From assembly GCA_008508345.1 (NCBI GenBank), contig QNGE01000131.1:350747-414746 (forward strand): 64,000 bases of DNA, in the 5' to 3' direction. Both the position numbers and the translations under genes were made by a program. Within the stretch, counting starts at the first letter, position 1; each line of letters begins with the position of its first letter. Shown piece after piece: positions 35,741 through 47,796 of this stretch. The notes beneath the pieces are model-generated. The model was not told where the DNA came from. It did not search any database and saw only the letters and a list, made by a program, of their open reading frames with translations. This stretch comes from Paragonimus westermani. Its lineage: Eukaryota > Platyhelminthes > Trematoda > Plagiorchiida > Troglotrematidae.

Positions 35741-37504
35741 CTGAAAACTGTACACAGGTATAACTGTATATCCTATGCTTGCAAATAAACGTCCGTAGTG
35801 GTCAAACACCAGGAATCTAGGGCAAAATATCTACAACGTAAAGCTGAGCTGAAGTGATTTCCAGTTTTTGTACAACAATGGTGAGAATAGGTATTAACTG
35901 AATAAGCTCACCTGAACGGAATCATTTATTTCACGTCGAAGCGCATTGTTTACTAGGTTGTTCTTTCGAATAGACACAACTATTAATGATCCGCCCGTAA
36001 TGTCGTGATTGGATACTGGTTAAAATCTTATTAACCATTCATAGTATTTCGACTGAAACAAGAGAAAAAGATCTACAAGAACTGTCCCGGCAGCAAATTA
36101 AGCATTAGATAGGTAGACTCCTTACCATGGTTATCCAACTCTCCGTGCAACTGGTCACAATGAATCCATGGAGTCGAGCATTAAAAATTAAAAATTACCG
36201 TCACAATTTACGATGGATAAATGTAGTTGGAAGCCGGAAAACGGCGTGTGAACAATCTGGTGCCACGGATGGCAAGAAATGGCATAAATACATGTACATG
36301 TGTTTGAATAATTATATGAATTGCATCGACTGATATTCCCACAATGCATACAAGAACTAAAATATACTGAATATTACAGTTTAATAGACATTGCCTAAAG
36401 TCTTCTAATAATTTAGTTCGGTTGAATATTCTTTAGCAAAATCACAACTACAGCTAAATAAAGACACCTCAGTTCCTTGTGAATTTATGTTCCTAAGTTT
36501 GACTACCACCTGCTTAAACACTGTCATTTAATGTCGCTCAGTCAAAACTAAATTCATAGTTGAACAACCAGGGTTATACGTGAACTTAAAGCACCTTATT
36601 AGCTAGGTGCGCCCATTCAACTGATCTAGGCAAACAACATATTTTCGCCAGCCTCCGCAAGCAGTTTGACTTACGTACAATCGACCGCAGATACGCACAT
36701 ACACAAAAAGTGAAATTGTCATTCTACTTAAATGTTGGCTGAACTAAACGAGGGGCTTGCTGAAGTTATAGCTTCTGTTCAATCAGCTTAGGCTCTCGTC
36801 AAAATCAGCTTTTTCCTTTTGGATAACTTGCCTCAGTGAGCGTAATAAAATTCAGAGGAATAATTTTTTTCTCACCATGCACACATCCACGCGTGTTGAG
36901 GTTAGTTTGATGTTAATTACTTTTCAATGTGTGTTGAAATACTGGGGAAGCCGCACGTCGACGTGGTCTGGAAAGTTAAATGCATCCTACACCTATGTGA
37001 GTAAAAAAATTAGTTCGACCGCAATAAGTTTGTGGTAGTCTTTTTGTGTAATTGGAAGCAAGTTGTTACCGTGATGGGCTTAAACAAAACAATAAGAAGG
37101 TGAAACTCGTGAAATATTTATGAGATTAATATTTTTTACTTCCGGATCACACAGGGACAAGCATAGGACGGAAATCATGGCCATATACATACACACCATA
37201 TGAACCGTGGAAGCTTTCGTCAAGTGGATTATGGGAGAGGCCTGATTTGAACGCTATTTCACGGAGCGCGGTGTCTACACATAGAAGACAATCTGTCACT
37301 AGAACTCAGCAAACTCACATATCTCCTGCAGGCCGACGGGTAATCCTTCCAAATCTTTACGAAGTATACAAATGTTATTGCGCGCAAGGATACGGGTAAC
37401 GATCTACCAAAGAAGGTGCACTTAAAACTACCGGTCCCAGCTGACTGTTTAATATAGCGGACTAGGGCGTTATTGGTCTCTCCGGTTATGAAAAAGCAAC
37501 TTAC
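35741..37504. other. no supported gene
   Basis: Short frames only, such as 36127-36333 plus, without splice support. Nothing recognisable. Confidence 0.4.
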
Positions 37505-37922
37505 GTACGCCACAGCTCACTGGTTAAACAAATAGTTGTGTGGCTGCAATATGAACCATATAGTGAGGATAAACCAACAGCTAACTCTTCAAAAAACAAC
37601 AGGCGCGTGCTTGGAGACCGACAGACGGCACCCAACGTCATGAATATCAAAGCACCTAATCTAGACAGAACGAGGTTGAGGTTCGCAGTAAACTTCCTGT
37701 GATTTTTTAAAGCAGCCGGGAACACATTCCTTAGTTTACTGGGGCTTTGGCTATCGAGAATCGAAATCTCCTCTGCGTGTTTGGAAAAAATGTGCTTTGA
37801 CGTTGTGGCTCTCTTGCTATTCAACATCCCCATATTTTCTATTTCCATCGCCGTATCTGTTTCTCCAACCATTTTAGTCATGATTTTCATTCCATCAAAC
37901 ACTATTGTAATGTTCAAATTTG
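37505..37922 (-). CDS. candidate exon; strand ambiguous
   Basis: The minus frame is open for about 138 codons and ends at a donor (TGGCGTAC then GTAAGTTGC). Pieces: AMEIENMGMLNSKRATTSKH, then KHAEEISILDSQSPSKLRN, then LVLSRLGALIFMTLGAVC. On the opposite strand a frame open from about 37700 to the TGA at 37979-37981 encodes a strongly hydrophobic protein (ALLLFNIPIFSISIAVSV and SPTILVMIFIPSNTIVMF) behind an acceptor-like ATTTTTTAAAGCAG, so it could be the real one. Only one can be coding. The minus call rests on its length and strong donor, the plus alternative on membrane-like composition. Confidence 0.3.
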
Positions 37923-40900
37923 TTTACTTGCCCGTGCGTGATAAGAATGTGTGGAATGTTAATCCGGAGAACTTTAAATGAGTTTCGTCCTCTGACTGTC
38001 CTATTCAAACTCAGTGTGTACACTGCTGCTGCGGAACATTCACGTACATCTTTTCCCTAGCCAAAAAGCATGAAGCTACAATGCTGCATTTGGACTCTTC
38101 TTGAAATGATCAGTCAAATTGTGGATGCCAAAGTTTATTCCGTCAGATTTTGCGTAGGTTTGTACATCTGTGAGTCAAAAATGACAGTGTGGCAACTACG
38201 GCTAAATTTCAACGAACCTTCTAGAGATCTAGCAGGAAGCTGGATCGAAAATAATGAGAAAACACTTGGGATGTAAGCTTTCACTTAAGAAATCAAAATT
38301 TCAATAGTATGGATAATTTACTATTGAAACCTTTGCGTGTTTCCTCTGTAGTCCTGGTCGAACGGAATTCCAGAAGGTTATAAAAATGTACTCACTGGTT
38401 CAAGGTCGCTTAAGGAAAGAATATGATAAATTTCAGTTTCATCATCAGTCATTTGAAATTGGTCAATACAATACACAGTAAAACAGCCGGGCTAAACACC
38501 CGCCGAGACACAAAACGATGGCTTGAGTGGCACCTGCGTTTCATATACTGACTGCTTACTTGCAATTGCTTGATCTGGTCCAATATTCGTTTCGTTTACG
38601 TGATTCCCACCAGTTTTTCGGACCCTTTGATAGGGTTCAGTGCCTTCATTCTATCGTGAAGATTTCTTTTTCATGCCCTCTGGCAACAATAAACACGAAC
38701 CCGTTTATTCTGGGCTAACATTTAATTCAACGTTGCTGGTTAACTAACGGATTAGTTTCATATAAGGTGATGAATCATACGTGGACCTGCACAAGGTCCT
38801 CCGCGGTTCCTTGTTTTAACTGTTCACCTACATATCATCATTAGATACTCGCTGGTCATTCACATCTACCGTTGGAATTCGAATTGTAAAACTAACTGAC
38901 ATGTTAGGTGAGTCAGTTTCGACCACGCGCTTCAACTGCGCTGTCCAGCGAAAGTAGACTCAGGAAGAAATTCAGCCTTGCAGACGAACTACACAAAGGA
39001 ACCTTAAATTTTGAATGGATTACAATTAATCTGGTTTTTTGGCTAATCAATAGTAAGTTCCTAAAGAATACCGTTTTGTAGTGAATTTGGTCGATCAGAC
39101 CATTTGGAGATTGAAAGCGTTATCTTACACAGGGCGGTTGATTTGTATCTTGGGTCATTTAGTCAATCAACAGATATCTGTAGTACGACATGAGCACTTT
39201 TCAGGGCTGTACACAAGTTCACATGCTTGAATTACAACCAGGCGTGATCAATTTTTATATCTAAAAGAACTCCGCCAACATTCATTGAATTCCGAATCAC
39301 TTCAGTTGCTTGTTTTGTCTGTCTGCTACAACACGCATTAAGTACTCTCTCCACACTCAGTTTTATCTCTAATTCTTAGATTTGTGATGAGACTCAGCGC
39401 TCATTCCCCCCTATTCGTCTGAGTTGCTTCATAATTTATGGGTGCCTTACTTCATTCCGAAAAGGAGGTACTTAAATTCTAATAATTTTTGGGCAGCCTG
39501 TTCCAAGGTTAGTTAGTACTATGCCTTTCCAACAACTCAGACGCTTCTGCCGGAAGAGTCTACTCGCGGAATGCAATAATCGTTATTTCACTACAAACAA
39601 ATATTCCTAACATTAATGAAGAGTATTAGGGGATTTGTTCGCTCGCACGCTGAATACCACTCGTCTTTGTTCGTCGCTTCCGACTATAGATAGACTTCAG
39701 TTCTCATCTATAAGAACTTAGATTCGAGGAACGTGTTGAATTAGGTGCAGAAAAAGTGGACAAAATTGAGAGTTAATCACAACTTGAGTATTCAGATGGA
39801 CTTATTAAACTGTGTTCTAGAGATTGCTCTGCTTGGTGCTACCATGTTAATTCCCGACTGAGTGCTCTGAGAAATAATCTGCTGGCCATTAATTCAGAAA
39901 ATCTCAGGAATGCATGTCTCCGTGAGATTCAACACTATATAGAACCCACACATTTTGCCTCATTCATAAGAATAAACTGTAGTTATCAGGTGTTAGCATT
40001 GAACACATGTTCATTAGACCGAGTGACTAGTCACTCGCTCGCATCACCTGTTTAGTCAGTCGGAACGAATAATTGTTTGCAACTGCGTAAACCGACGTGA
40101 GAGATTAATGTCCGGTCAAATTTGTCCCGTAATGTGTTTGGATTAACCTGACCACCCAAAGGTTTGTTTGTATCTTCATGGAGAAAATGAATATTTGATT
40201 TGATCTAACCTACTTAGGTACGTCCTGTTAGTTTACCACAGCTGTCTTAGACCACATTGTAGCTGTGATCTTAGGTACGCAACAACACGGTGCACATGTT
40301 CGATTTATCCACCGTAAAGTGTCCTATGTTGAAGGGTTTTCTCATGAATAAACTAACAAATGACAACCAGACCATTCGAAAGCAGGCGGTAGGACAACGT
40401 AGTTACGCATTTAACTTGTCATACAGTAAAGATACATGTGAAGGACAAGAACACCGATAGCAGAAACAGTGTAATCCATTTACCTAAATTCACTTGACTT
40501 GTGTCAACCTGATCACTCTGCCAGTAGTCTCTGATTCAGATCTCAAGCAGCACTCTATCTCGAACGATGTGGAATAAACGTAATTCCAGACAATTCTGGA
40601 ACAGTGGCAGTAATATCGATTATCGCTCACTTAACACGGTGATTTTTATTTCAACCTGCATCAGTCACCCGTGTCTAGGTTTCCCATGGTAAAATATTTG
40701 TGCACAACTAGACTAAAGTGTGGCGTTGTCACTTTCGAAGGTTAAGTAAGTTCACTGGTTCTGTCAATTTTGAAGTTTGTATTCAGTGATTATACAATCA
40801 CTTCAATAAATATCTAACAGAGCAGTGAAATGTTATGAGTGCATAAATGTCTTTAACTATGTTCCAACAATTGCATTGCGAGTGTGGACTCCATTTCATG

Positions 40901-41322
40901 CTGAAAACGGATAACTTTCAACGGGTAGTATTAATCTATATTAAAATACTTTAAAGGTTTGGTTATAAAATAATACTCTCTGATATACAGCATAGGCTTG
41001 CGAGGAGTTTGTGCATTCTTTTATGAAATGAGCCGATTTAGCGCATTGACAGAAAGTCAGAATCTGAAAAACCACAGCATTGCACTGTAGAATCCGACGG
41101 TCAACATATGGACAGAGGAAAGAAATGGAACCCAATATTCCTGCACAGTTTTATTAAGTTTGGTGTCCACTAACGTGAGGATATCAGGGAGAAAATGTGT
41201 GCTACACTAATGAAAACATCAAAAGCGAGTGTAACCGCAAAACATATTCTGAGATTTTTCATGGTAATTTTCCTATTTAAATTTGCTTCCTGTTTTGTTA
41301 ACAAGTATTTCAATCTCTGCAG
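37923..41322. other. no supported gene
   Basis: About 3.4 kb with no long frame, no recognisable domain and no RNA gene. It contains only small frames such as 38070-38276 and 38527-38718, which look random. Confidence 0.5.
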
Positions 41323-41433
41323 GGTGAACGCATCATCGTAAACAATCTGTCCGGTAGGACAGGAGATAATAGAACTGTGTGCATTGACCGCTTTCATGAT
41401 CCCACCATCAAGTACAGTGCGACTACACATTAG
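41323..41433 (+). CDS. candidate terminal exon (36 codons)
   Basis: A good plus-strand acceptor (AGTATTTCAATCTCTGCAG) is followed by a phase-0 frame to a TAG at 41431-41433: GERIIVNNLSGRTGDNRTV, then DRFHDPTIKYSATTH. The composition is natural, with glycosylation-type sites (NLS, NRT). A longer minus-strand frame overlaps (41170-41430) without a donor. The family is unknown. Confidence 0.3.
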   Translation, partial: GERIIVNNLSGRTGDNRTVCIDRFHDPTIKYSATTH

Positions 41434-42070
41434 GATTTATGTCTGTCAGTATCAGGTACGGATGAACCAAAACATGCGCGTTTTAACCAGCTAGCTTATG
41501 ATGCGAAGTGCTGGCAGTTTTCACCCACGGTTCTAGGGCTAACACAGAGTAATTCTTCTGGATTAACTTATGAAATTTAAGGCGCCAAGAAGCCAGGCAG
41601 ACAACCTTGATAACGACCAAAGTTGATCAAATGGCTTGATTTAGCTGGATTCGTTCAGTCAGTTCTGGAAACTGTCAACTAAAAATTACCCAGACATCTC
41701 GCAAAACTGAACGTTGAAAAACTAGATCGAAAAAATATAGTCTCAGTGGAGTACTGTTGTCTCTGATAGTAACCTACAATGAATTAACCATGAGCGTGAT
41801 CTGGAGAAAAGTATAATCTGGACCAGAGAACTGCAATGCAAGTTGTGCGACATCCCTTGCATCACCAAAAATGCCTAACGGAAGACGATAGCACTTGAAC
41901 GCACAACGAAATTTATATTGGTTGATTTGAAGCACGTAATTTGTTGGTAAGTTTCGAAATTCTAGTAACAGAAACATTGCGCATCATCTGGCTGAAACTC
42001 GGCAGTTAACAACGTGGAGCTCTAAGCTTCTGTTCTTATTTATGCCTTTTAATAAATCTTACCATTTTAG

Positions 42071-42472
42071 GTTATTACTGTGGCATTTTTTAGACACAGT
42101 CGTTTCGTCCCACTTGGTTCTCCGCCGTTTGACAGGAAGATAATTTTTTCCAGTCTGTGGTTCAAAAGTCGGGTGTATTCACTCTATTGTGAACGTTTCC
42201 TCACTCATATTTATGTCTTGATTAATCCCGAAGAGCACTGGATTAAAGAGACAATGAACAAGAAAGATGAATATTTCTTTCGTTGCTCAAAATTTCACAG
42301 CAGTTTAACCCACGGTTACTGTGTACCAGTGATTTTGCTTGAACAGTCGTTGAACGTGGCAACCAAGCAAACGTACATTGACAATGCTGCTTCTCGAGCT
42401 CGCGAAAGAGTTATCAGTGACCTCCGAAGCCTAAACAGCTCCTGCGAGACCACGACGTCGAACATTGCATGA
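42071..42472 (+). CDS. candidate terminal exon, unknown protein
   Basis: From an acceptor (TCTTACCATTTTAG) the plus frame runs 133 codons to a TGA. It starts VITVAFFRHSRFVPLGSPPF. Later blocks are NPEEHWIKETMNKKDEYFF, FHSSLTHGYCVPVILLEQSL and SRARERVISDLRSLNSS, the last resembling a helical C-terminus. It is among the longest frames in the window, but length alone is compatible with chance. Alternative acceptors (ACACAG at about 42098, TTTTTTCCAG at about 42150) would shorten it. No domain recognised. Confidence 0.35.
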   Translation, partial: VITVAFFRHSRFVPLGSPPFDRKIIFSSLWFKSRVYSLYCERFLTHIYVLINPEEHWIKETMNKKDEYFFRCSKFHSSLTHGYCVPVILLEQSLNVATKQTYIDNAASRARERVISDLRSLNSSCETTTSNIA

Positions 42473-43754
42473 GTTTCTGAATACACTCTATAAGTGAAAC
42501 AATCTTGAATTGCACAGAATTGCATTTATACTCACAGACCGTGTCATATTTTTCATTTTAGTTATTTTTGAGATAAACTAAAGGCTCAAAATCCAGGAAT
42601 AGTGCATTCATTATTGCCGAGTGTAAATAGAGTGAATGCACCAGAATATAACCATCAGCTGTGCAAAACTTTCGTTCGGGAAATTCAAAGTTATTTAGGA
42701 AGTATATTGCCTTTGTGTGTTTCAACCGATGGAACTATCTTTTAAGAATTATATAAGATGGTTTAGAATGAAAATCTTCCGAGCTTTCCAATTCCCAGAG
42801 AGAAAAATTATGATGCACCAGTAGGACAGTATCAACCGCTTGTAATATCATCGGGATACATTACAAACTTCGTCCCTATAATCTGCACCCAAAGTAGGCT
42901 GACCAGAAAACTAAACACTATTCCGCATAATGCTGATATTTTAACTAAATGCACAGTGTATTGTTCTTAATAAGCTGTCTGTGGGTTTGTGAATTGGGAT
43001 TTGTTTGCTCAGTTGAGTCGACAAAATTCCCGTCAGTTAACTGTCGTACCAATGATTACTGATTGGCGTTAACGGCGGTCTGCAGCAACAACACTTTTGC
43101 AAATGCAATTAAAGTATAACAAACTGAGTGAACCACTCTTTGAGGGCATCAGGTCGGTAAAAAATAAACCATTAGTGCTCTAGGCAGTAAAGTCAACTTG
43201 ACAAAAATGGACAAAAATGTGAGCCTAACTCGAAAGACATACTGATGGTCTGGTTGGTACAAGATATCCAGTGATGCATCTTCCGGTTATCTGTGGCGAT
43301 GCAGTGAACGGTAATGTATTCAGCTAGTTTCAAGCGCGGTTAAATGACAAATTAAGGTTGTTTCTCCATTGTAAGCTTAAAAGTAATGCATTGCTTTGCG
43401 ATTCATAGATAAAAACCGGAGTGTGGCAGTTCGTCGGAATGACACAACTTCCAAAAAATAAGCAGTCAAGGTGAATGCAGAACTCTGATATGCGTTATCT
43501 TCTTAATGCCGATCGAGTTATTGAAGAATCACTCACTGAGAGGAGTTTCCTTTATTATGTTTAAAACTATTTAGTGAGCTGCGACAGAAAATTTTGAACT
43601 GATTACCTATGTGATTAAATTCGCAAGTTGATAAGCATCAGTTTAAAAGGCACAACGACGCTCCAACAATTAAGTGCAATACGGCGTTATCGAGATAGGT
43701 TAGGTAGAGCGCAGTCTAGAAAAGTAGATTTGACAGGAGGTGGTTTTTTCTAGT

Positions 43755-43794
43755 TACGGTTCAGATCTTTGACACTTTTGTAAGCCTATACAAG
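43755..43794 (+). CDS. candidate short exon (about 40 bp)
   Basis: A strong acceptor (AGGTGGTTTTTTCTAG) and a strong donor (ATACAA then GTAAGTAG) enclose about 40 bp open in one frame only (TVQIFDTFVSLY). Evidence is limited to the two sites. Confidence 0.2.
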
Positions 43795-45162
43795 TAAGTA
43801 GTAGCAGCATGTTATTTCGCAATAACCGTCAAATCTAGCATACGAATGTATTGTTGTATGTTAATTGTGTATCAAAAGCAACCACGTTGCAGTATTTTGT
43901 TCGCGAAATTTATAACACCCAGTAATGGTTGATGAACAATGTACACGGCTCACAGTTCAAATTGTGTCGTTCCACATTTTTGGCCCTAAAAAGTGCATTA
44001 ATCTGAAACCAGAACTGTCCGACAGAATGCCAACTTTTGGTGCAATCACTACATACTGCAATACCATTGTGTATTCTGAAACATATTGGAAGCAGGCGGA
44101 GAACCTTGCATGGCTGTGGCATCACTTTGTCTCGCATAAGTGATTCATTTGGACTAAACGATTGCAGAATAATATATGCGGTGTTAGGGGGAGGTGGAAA
44201 TTAGTGACGTAAAACATGTGAAACCCGAAACAACAAAAACATGATCAGTAACACGGTGGACGCACTTAAATTCGTGATTCCCGATGTTAGCTAAGCACTT
44301 TAAAAATAAAGCTTGATATGTAGTCTAATCCGATTCCTGTAACAGTGAGACTAATTTGTAGAAATTTGACTTTGGGAATTAAAAACCAGGGAAGCAACTA
44401 TTACAGCATGATATAGGAAAGTAATTTAAGCCAACAGACCATCCCCTATAAGTCATTTTTCAAAAATGAATTGAAATGTTTAACGAATAAAGCAGCACAA
44501 TGTCATCAAGATTGTCGATCATTTCTAGTCTTCTGAAGAAAAAACAGAATTGTTCCGAAACTCGGTGGAAGATGGTAAATTAGGAGGGTAAAATGGATCT
44601 ACAAGATAAACCCGCTGTGATATAAGTGGCACACCTCATTAAGTTAAATAAATTAACTACTTTGTTTGTCAGACATTTTGGGTTTGTTATCAGTACTATA
44701 GTTTCACGAAGTCTGAAAAGTAACGGTCTTGATTAGTGAGCCTCACAACACAACATTACAATGAGAGAAGTAATAACTGAATATGGGTTTCTAATGTGTT
44801 ACCTCCTACTCGGTGAAGGTCCCGTGATGTTGACTGAACTAATGCATAAAGGCTAAGTGAACTGTTAATATTTTGTTGAAAGTCCAGTTATTTCTTTCTT
44901 CACGCCGAATCTTCTACTGAACGGTGCAGAAGGGTCAAAGATAGAATGGATCTGTGGGCAAAGCTTTCAAGTTAACGTGATAGCTATAATCTGTGGGTGC
45001 CTTATCTGTTAAGTTCAGTAAGATGTCATTCTAGTAATTAACCTGTAGAGAAACTCGTTGTCCGTTCACGTTGAGGACAGTTTGTCTTAAAACGAGTTAT
45101 CACTTAGACAATTTCATTTAACCTTTCTGGATTTTGCTGTTCCAATGAAAATCAATCTGCAG

Positions 45163-45285
45163 TTAAACGTGGAAACATGTCATCAGCTGCTGCCAGTGGT
45201 TTTGCTCAAAACTAGCAGATTTATTGTCTGGAAACAATCAGAACAGCATTCAGTGTATGCCACTAATCTTGCTTTAACTCTTCAA
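45163..45285 (+). CDS. candidate internal exon (41 codons)
   Basis: The acceptor AATCAATCTGCAG and a moderate donor (CTTCAA then GTTAGTTC) enclose exactly 41 codons in phase 0-0: LNVETCHQLLPVVLLKTSRF, then WKQSEQHSVYATNLALTLQ. The donor is weaker than consensus at +3. A minus-strand frame overlaps from 45287 upward only slightly. Unknown family. Confidence 0.25.
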
Positions 45286-47625
45286 GTTAGTTCGAACTGT
45301 ATGTTTGAATGCAGTGTTCGGGTATGTTTTGTGGCATTGGCGTTTTCCTCCAATTATAGTGCCCATTTCGAAATCGAATTGAACAACTTTGATACATTTG
45401 GAAAATTTCAATTATCAGCATATTAGAAAGCCACTTACTAGTAACGTTATTCATTTTCAGCCAGATTATTTCTTTTTCAACTTGTAGAGTTCTGTTTGTT
45501 GTCGCCCTTAAACAGTCGGATTGCACGATTTATGTTAGGAGTCTAAAAATAGCAAGAAAATATTTGAAGTTATTGACATTCAACATTGCTGGGTAACAGA
45601 GCGTCGTAAACTGCAGCTACGCCTGAAGCGGCAGCGTCTATAAAACGTGCTATATACAGACCAGAGATTGGACTATTTGAATACTACTACTTTTGGGTGA
45701 TCCTTCTTAAAGATCTGAAGAGGCGTTTCAACTGCCCTCACGTGACCAGCAATCATGTTTGGGCAACCAGACATGCAGAAATTTTTATCGGTATATTTAT
45801 TGCCCTACTCTACTGGGGTTCAGGACTCCCTTAGTCCACTTTATGGAAGAAAATAAGCAGGGAACTGTGAAAGACGGGCCCAGGATTGGCGACCATTTTC
45901 GAATTTCTGCTATCACACCCACTTATACTGATAATCTTGCAATTTGTTGATACGGTATGCCGCACACGTGCGAATTAGCCATCGGATTGAGGCGCTACAT
46001 CTCAAAAACTATATTGATTTTGATCGGATTCGAAGTTTATTTCTATCGAACTATGTTTTTAGCAACAACATCCTATGAGTGATCGGAAGCTTCTGTTCAC
46101 TAAAATGGTCGACCGATTCCCATTTCATCACGACTTTCGCAACTATACTTGGGGCGCAACAAGGTCTTTTCAGTGGGCTGCGAAACATTTGAGCGCTGCT
46201 CTTCTTAAAGCCTTTCACTGTGACAAATTCCTTCTCTGGCTGGGACTTGAACTCCGGCCGCAGCTCTGTGAGTGCAAAAGATTTACCTAGATAAGCGTAG
46301 TTCCCGAAGCATGCCAATCGCCGTGGCATGAAATGTATTCCAACTTTACCGAAGGTAGTTAACGGTTCCCCACAGATACGGATGATAAGTTAATATGAGG
46401 TCTACTTCTGTAATTTTGTTACGCCAATTTTACGAGCATGTGATTAAAACTGGCTCAACACGTAACTGTATTCAATTACCTCACGTATGTCAGGCGAATT
46501 GGGGATAGATGAAGTGACCGCAGATGCCACTGAAAAAACGTGGATTTATTTATCTGGAATAAATCTTTGCTGCATTCAGCCGTTCGTTTCGCTTGCAGTG
46601 CGGCAACGAAAATGTATACTACATGTCAACTACTTCCAGAACAGTTGTACGCCGCGGTTTCTAGTGAGTTAACCGGTAACAAAAATGGCTCTAGACTAAC
46701 CACATTAATCCAGAACAGAAATCAAAACTCCAATTAGCTTGTATGTGTTCATTCTACGCTTAGTTCACCACCCTTGCAAGAGCAAATTCCAGTTTTGCGA
46801 TCTTTATCAAATTCTTTTGAAGTTAAACACCACACTTGACAATCTTGTCTATTAAGAGTTCATAGACAATCACGCTAAAAAGAATTTTGATCAGCCCCAC
46901 CCTAGCAATCTTGCTTGGATCATTTACAAACGCAGTCGAATGTATTTCTCATTTCTTGCCACCATTTGAACTTGAATTTTTCCGTTTGATCTGTGTTAAA
47001 TTACACTTTACCAGTGTGAAAATGCGACCGTCTGTCCCGTTTGTATGTATTCATTTTGACTGCCTTTCATATGAGGGTTTTCGACGTTTTCAAACAGAAA
47101 AGTCTGCCTGCTTCTGAACGGATTATTATTTGAACCGTGCGAAAATTTAGAAGGTTGTAATTGTTTCTAAGTCTCATTAGTGACGTTTGCTTTCAATAAG
47201 ACCCGAAGGCCTTACACCCTCCAGTACGTTACCGGCTTCATCGCGCTCGTAAAACTTCCACAAATTTTGTTGCCATGTTATTTTTCACAAGCTTAGGTAG
47301 ATTTTACAAAGTACTGAGACACCACTATGCTTACTTTTGTGGTTACGATCGATCAAAGACGATGGAACTGATGAGATCAAGCGGGTAAAATTGAGAAAAG
47401 TTTTCCAGTTTGCAAAACGACTGCGATAGACAGGAAATGAGAAAATCCATTAACCTTGGTTACGACTGTCTCATCAGATTGCTGAAGAATGGATATACGT
47501 AATTGGCAATCACTTCAGCCCTTCATGGATCTTCAGCGGTGGCCAGGCAGCAACGCATCGCTTTTATTCTAACACAGTCCTGATGTTTATTTAGTCTGAA
47601 AATCGACAATCGGTTTCGTATTTCT
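45286..47625. other. no supported gene
   Basis: Overlapping frames at 46051-46329 (minus) and 46075-46290 (plus) lie in a G+C-richer patch and cannot be ranked; 46487-46737 (plus) has two overlapping frames. Nothing recognised. Confidence 0.35.
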
Positions 47626-47796
47626 TTAATACACATTAACGGACTTTACTTTCACATCATTATTATCAGTTGGTATTGAAACAAACGCAGTCTCAAACTC
47701 TCTGTGGGTAGTTTGTGATAATTTTCTTGTGATTGATGAGACTATTGTTTCTTTTTCACGGAATCGTCGGTCAATTTCTGCGGAGGCGTCAGCCAA
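47626..47796 (-). CDS. candidate terminal exon, charged protein
   Basis: The minus strand has two possible acceptors (CGCTTGTTTCAG and CGCTTATTCCAG) in front of a frame ending in TAA at 47626-47628. From the second acceptor it is phase 0: LADASAEIDRRFREKETIV, then ITRKLSQTTHREFETAF, then VSIPTDNNDVKVKSVNVY. It is highly charged, with helical periodicity at the start. No family recognised. Confidence 0.35.
   Translation of the reverse strand: MADASAEIDRRFREKETIVSSITRKLSQTTHREFETAFVSIPTDNNDVKVKSVNVY

Noticed and set aside
46051..46329. Opposed frames in a G+C-richer patch
   Set aside because: Both look equally coding-like, and a donor-like site inside the minus frame is weak; no call possible.
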